DNA of 64,000 nt from Congeria kusceri (Eukaryota > Mollusca > Bivalvia > Myida > Dreissenidae): the NCBI GenBank assembly GCA_027627225.1, contig CM051029.1, forward strand, positions 22,556,856 to 22,620,855, read 5' to 3'. The first letter of the stretch is position 1, and each line of letters starts with the position of its first letter. Shown piece after piece: positions 61,632 to 64,000 of the stretch. The position numbers and the translations under genes were made by a program. Under the pieces are notes generated by a model that saw nothing but the letters and a program-made list of their open reading frames with translations, did no database searches and was not told the DNA's origin.

Positions 61632-62480
61632 GTAATACACGGCTACTCGCAGAAAGCAGTGTTACGTAATTGTCATGCGATTATAATATCATATGAATAC
61701 AAGATATATTTTTACAAAACAATAACGATTGGCATTAAATATTATTTTCCGATATTATTAAAATAAAATAAATATGTAAATTTTCATCATCAAATAGCGA
61801 ACTGATATCTCCATGCGGCTAGGTCCTAAAAAAGTAGTATGAAATGTTTCTATATTTGAAATAAATAAATGCGTGTAGAATAACGATCTATGAAGAAATG
61901 AGACTGTTCGTTTATAAACCAAATCAACATATGCATCAGTTTTAAATATTCATGTTGGATATTCAATTTACATTCTTTACAAACATTTACAACATACGCC
62001 GACTATTTTATTATTTATTTTTTTATTTTTGTTATTTTTTTAGATTTATATTTTTAGATTTATATTTATTGATTGAAATTTGTATATTGTAACCTATATA
62101 CAATAAAGAAATAATGGCACAAAAGGAGAAATTAACCCAATTATAAAAAAAATTTGCGAACGTCTTTAATGTAAACGTAAGCATTTTTTACTGATTTGAA
62201 TAGTTCTAATCAACAAGAACTATATCATCTGTAAAATTGGCAACAGTGAATTAATCTGCCGTATAATCCTTTCAATAGAATTTAATTAAAACCATTCGCC
62301 ATGTTATCACGTCACTGTTTAAAATATTACAGGACTTTTTCAATTTAATTAAAAATATTCAATAGAAATTTCTTTTCACGACTCTTGGTTCTGCAATCTA
62401 AGTTGTTCAAACGAGTGATAATGACATGCCAAGAAACCGCGACATTCTCTTGTGACTCGAAACCCTGGGAGAAATATCAG
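61632..62480. other. AT-rich intergenic, T-rich low-complexity tract
   Basis: About 62005-62075 is very T/A-rich low-complexity sequence. No gene seen. Confidence 0.5.
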
Positions 62481-62493
62481 TGGTTGCATTGAG

Positions 62494-62540
62494 TGACGTC
62501 CCGCGTATAAATGTCATCCGTCAGACTGAGGGAAGTCAGA
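62494..62540 (+). promoter_or_regulatory. candidate promoter: CRE-like site plus TATA box
   Basis: GTGACGTCCC at 62493-62502 is followed by CGCGTATAAATG with TATAAAT at 62506-62512, placing a start site near 62535. No long open frame follows, so a short first exon would have to be assumed. An ATG with a possible donor (GTG|gtaacg) lies at about 62550. Confidence 0.3.
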
Positions 62541-62681
62541 TCCCCGCTCATGACGGTGGTAACGTAGTGACTATAGTCAAAGCGGCGCAATAGCATCGAT
62601 GATAAACAATGCGCTAACATTTGTGACTTTGGTGGGGGTAGTGGTGGTGACGGTATCATTGTTTTTTTCCGGATGCTGAAA

Positions 62682-62742
62682 ATGATGATAATAACGATGA
62701 TGATGTTGATGTTGATGATGGTGATGATTTTGATGATGATGA
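62682..62742 (+). repeat. (GAT)n-rich microsatellite
   Basis: Imperfect GAT trinucleotide run interrupted by GTT and AAT units. Confidence 0.85.
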
Positions 62743-62913
62743 TCCAGTCTCCGCAACGTCACTATCACACACGGCAGACCACGTCATGGTCGAGTATTAC
62801 CTGGATACAGACATAGAGAACACACCGGAAATTGAGGTTTTATTGCTCTTTAATATCGTGTATTAAAATGGATGTTGCCTTTTGAAGCCAGGAAACCGAT
62901 ACACTCAAACGGA

Positions 62914-62973
62914 ACAGTATAGGATCCACTGCTGTAATGTGAGACAGTATAGGATCCACTGCTGTAATGTGAG
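62914..62973. repeat. tandem pair of 30-bp units
   Basis: ACAGTATAGGATCCACTGCT followed by GTAATGTGAG occurs twice back to back without a mismatch. Confidence 0.85.
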
Positions 62974-63507
62974 ACCTGTAGCATTCAGCAGGAGGATGGT
63001 GTTTGATTGGATAAAATGCAAGTAGACAGCGTGCCTGCACCACAGCGCCGGAAATCAATGGCAGAGAGAGAGGGAGGAGAGAGCGAGACGAAACTAGGAG
63101 ACCGCGGACCGGCGAACAGACGCACGATACATTCTGCAACAGCCTTGTGTAGGAATCATCATTCTAACATTGACATGCATGCGCACAGTTTTTTTTATAG
63201 ACAAAGATCAAAATCTGCGTTATAACATATAGCAGATTATTTTATAGACAAAATCTACTCTTGTAAAATCTCCAATAATCAACACGAAAAATAGTTCGAA
63301 AATGACGTCATTCTTTCAGTAAATGAAAGTGGTGTAACAAATAAAATCGTTGACAGTAGATAATATTCGATTTATCGTTGTTTATCGTCTAATAAACAAT
63401 GCCTTATCTCAAGCGTCGTTATTAACTTGACTTATTAACGCCCTCGTGGTTTAATTCATAAACATCAGAACTCCAAACCGTTGTTTATTAGCCCATAATC
63501 AATAACA
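62974..63507. other. no gene seen; GC-richer patch then AT-rich sequence
   Basis: About 63010-63130 is purine- and GC-rich with a short open frame. It could be a 5' UTR or CpG-rich exon, but no feature supports a gene. A perfect TGACGTCA lies at 63303-63310. Confidence 0.35.
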
Positions 63508-63610
<103 letters not shown>

Positions 63611-64000
63611 ACTTAAATAAAAAATAATGAAAAAATAGAGGTACATAAATACAATTTTTAAATATAAACTGTTTCTCGTGTATAGGACTTGTAATAATAT
63701 TGAACGCTATTTCTACGTTAAAACTATTCAAACATATTAACGTATTTGAGACTATACATTGTCACAGATACAGAATATGATATAGACATACCGTACTGTT
63801 ACTGTATTTTTCAAAATTGCAAACCTAACAAAAAATTGTCTAAAAAGGTCCTGCAAAACTAAGAAGGCGAATTGTTTGCAAAGAATCACGGAAGTAAGTG
63901 TACGTGTTTATCAACACCATGTTGAATGCCAGTTCCAACATAACATTCGAATACAACATTTCATTACAGGGCACCTCGCGTAGATTATGTATGGAAGCTG
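63611..64000. other. window end, nothing recognised
   Basis: AT-rich sequence; no gene, repeat or signal supported. Confidence 0.5.

Overview
The window looks like animal nuclear DNA, most likely from a bivalve mollusc. It is AT-rich and intron-bearing, with GT-AG introns and AATAAA signals. It is crowded with tandem arrays and with repeat elements whose palindromic head, array of roughly 165 bp monomers and 3' hairpin tail resemble the Helentron-associated 'pearl' type elements known from bivalves. The species assignment is inference.

Positions 1-49174 hold a direct tandem triplication. A 17.7-18.9 kb unit occurs three times, with copies starting at the window edge, near 17721 and near 36610. 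The copies are near-identical by eye. Each carries the same five 3' exons of a ZRSR2 (URP, U2AF35-related) gene: CCCH zinc finger 1, UHM/RRM, zinc finger 2, RS domain and stop. The N-terminal exons are not seen anywhere in the window. Copy 1 (4764-9419) could be the end of a complete gene starting upstream. Copy 2 (22487-27142) is open but lacks a visible 5' half. Copy 3 (41376-46033) has a nonsense codon in the UHM exon. Around the exons lie nested head/array/tail elements, an intronic 50-bp minisatellite, and downstream a 52-bp minisatellite with a 1175-bp higher-order period.

The most striking structure is in the intron before the fourth visible exon. A 50-bp unit made of that intron's 3' splice site plus the first bases of the exon is repeated 26 times, giving about 25 decoy acceptors before the real one. 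Use of a decoy leads to an in-frame TAG 18 codons later. The gene encodes a 3' splice-site recognition factor, so an autoregulatory or splicing-sensor role is an attractive but unproven idea.

From 50704 the sequence leaves the triplication. A third Helentron-like element (50704-53700) contains a copy of a 72-bp minisatellite full of perfect cAMP-response elements (TGACGTCA). The same minisatellite continues outside the element at 53798-56176. Most of 56.2-59.4 kb shows no gene. On the minus strand at 59506-60150 is an intact secreted peptide precursor with a signal peptide and two Gln-initiated decapeptides ending in NPTGW. I do not recognise its family. A 5'-truncated, frameshifted Penelope-like retroelement with a 12-bp target-site duplication lies just upstream of it at 60278-61619. 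The right end (62-64 kb) holds a TATA/CRE promoter candidate, two microsatellites and no clear gene.
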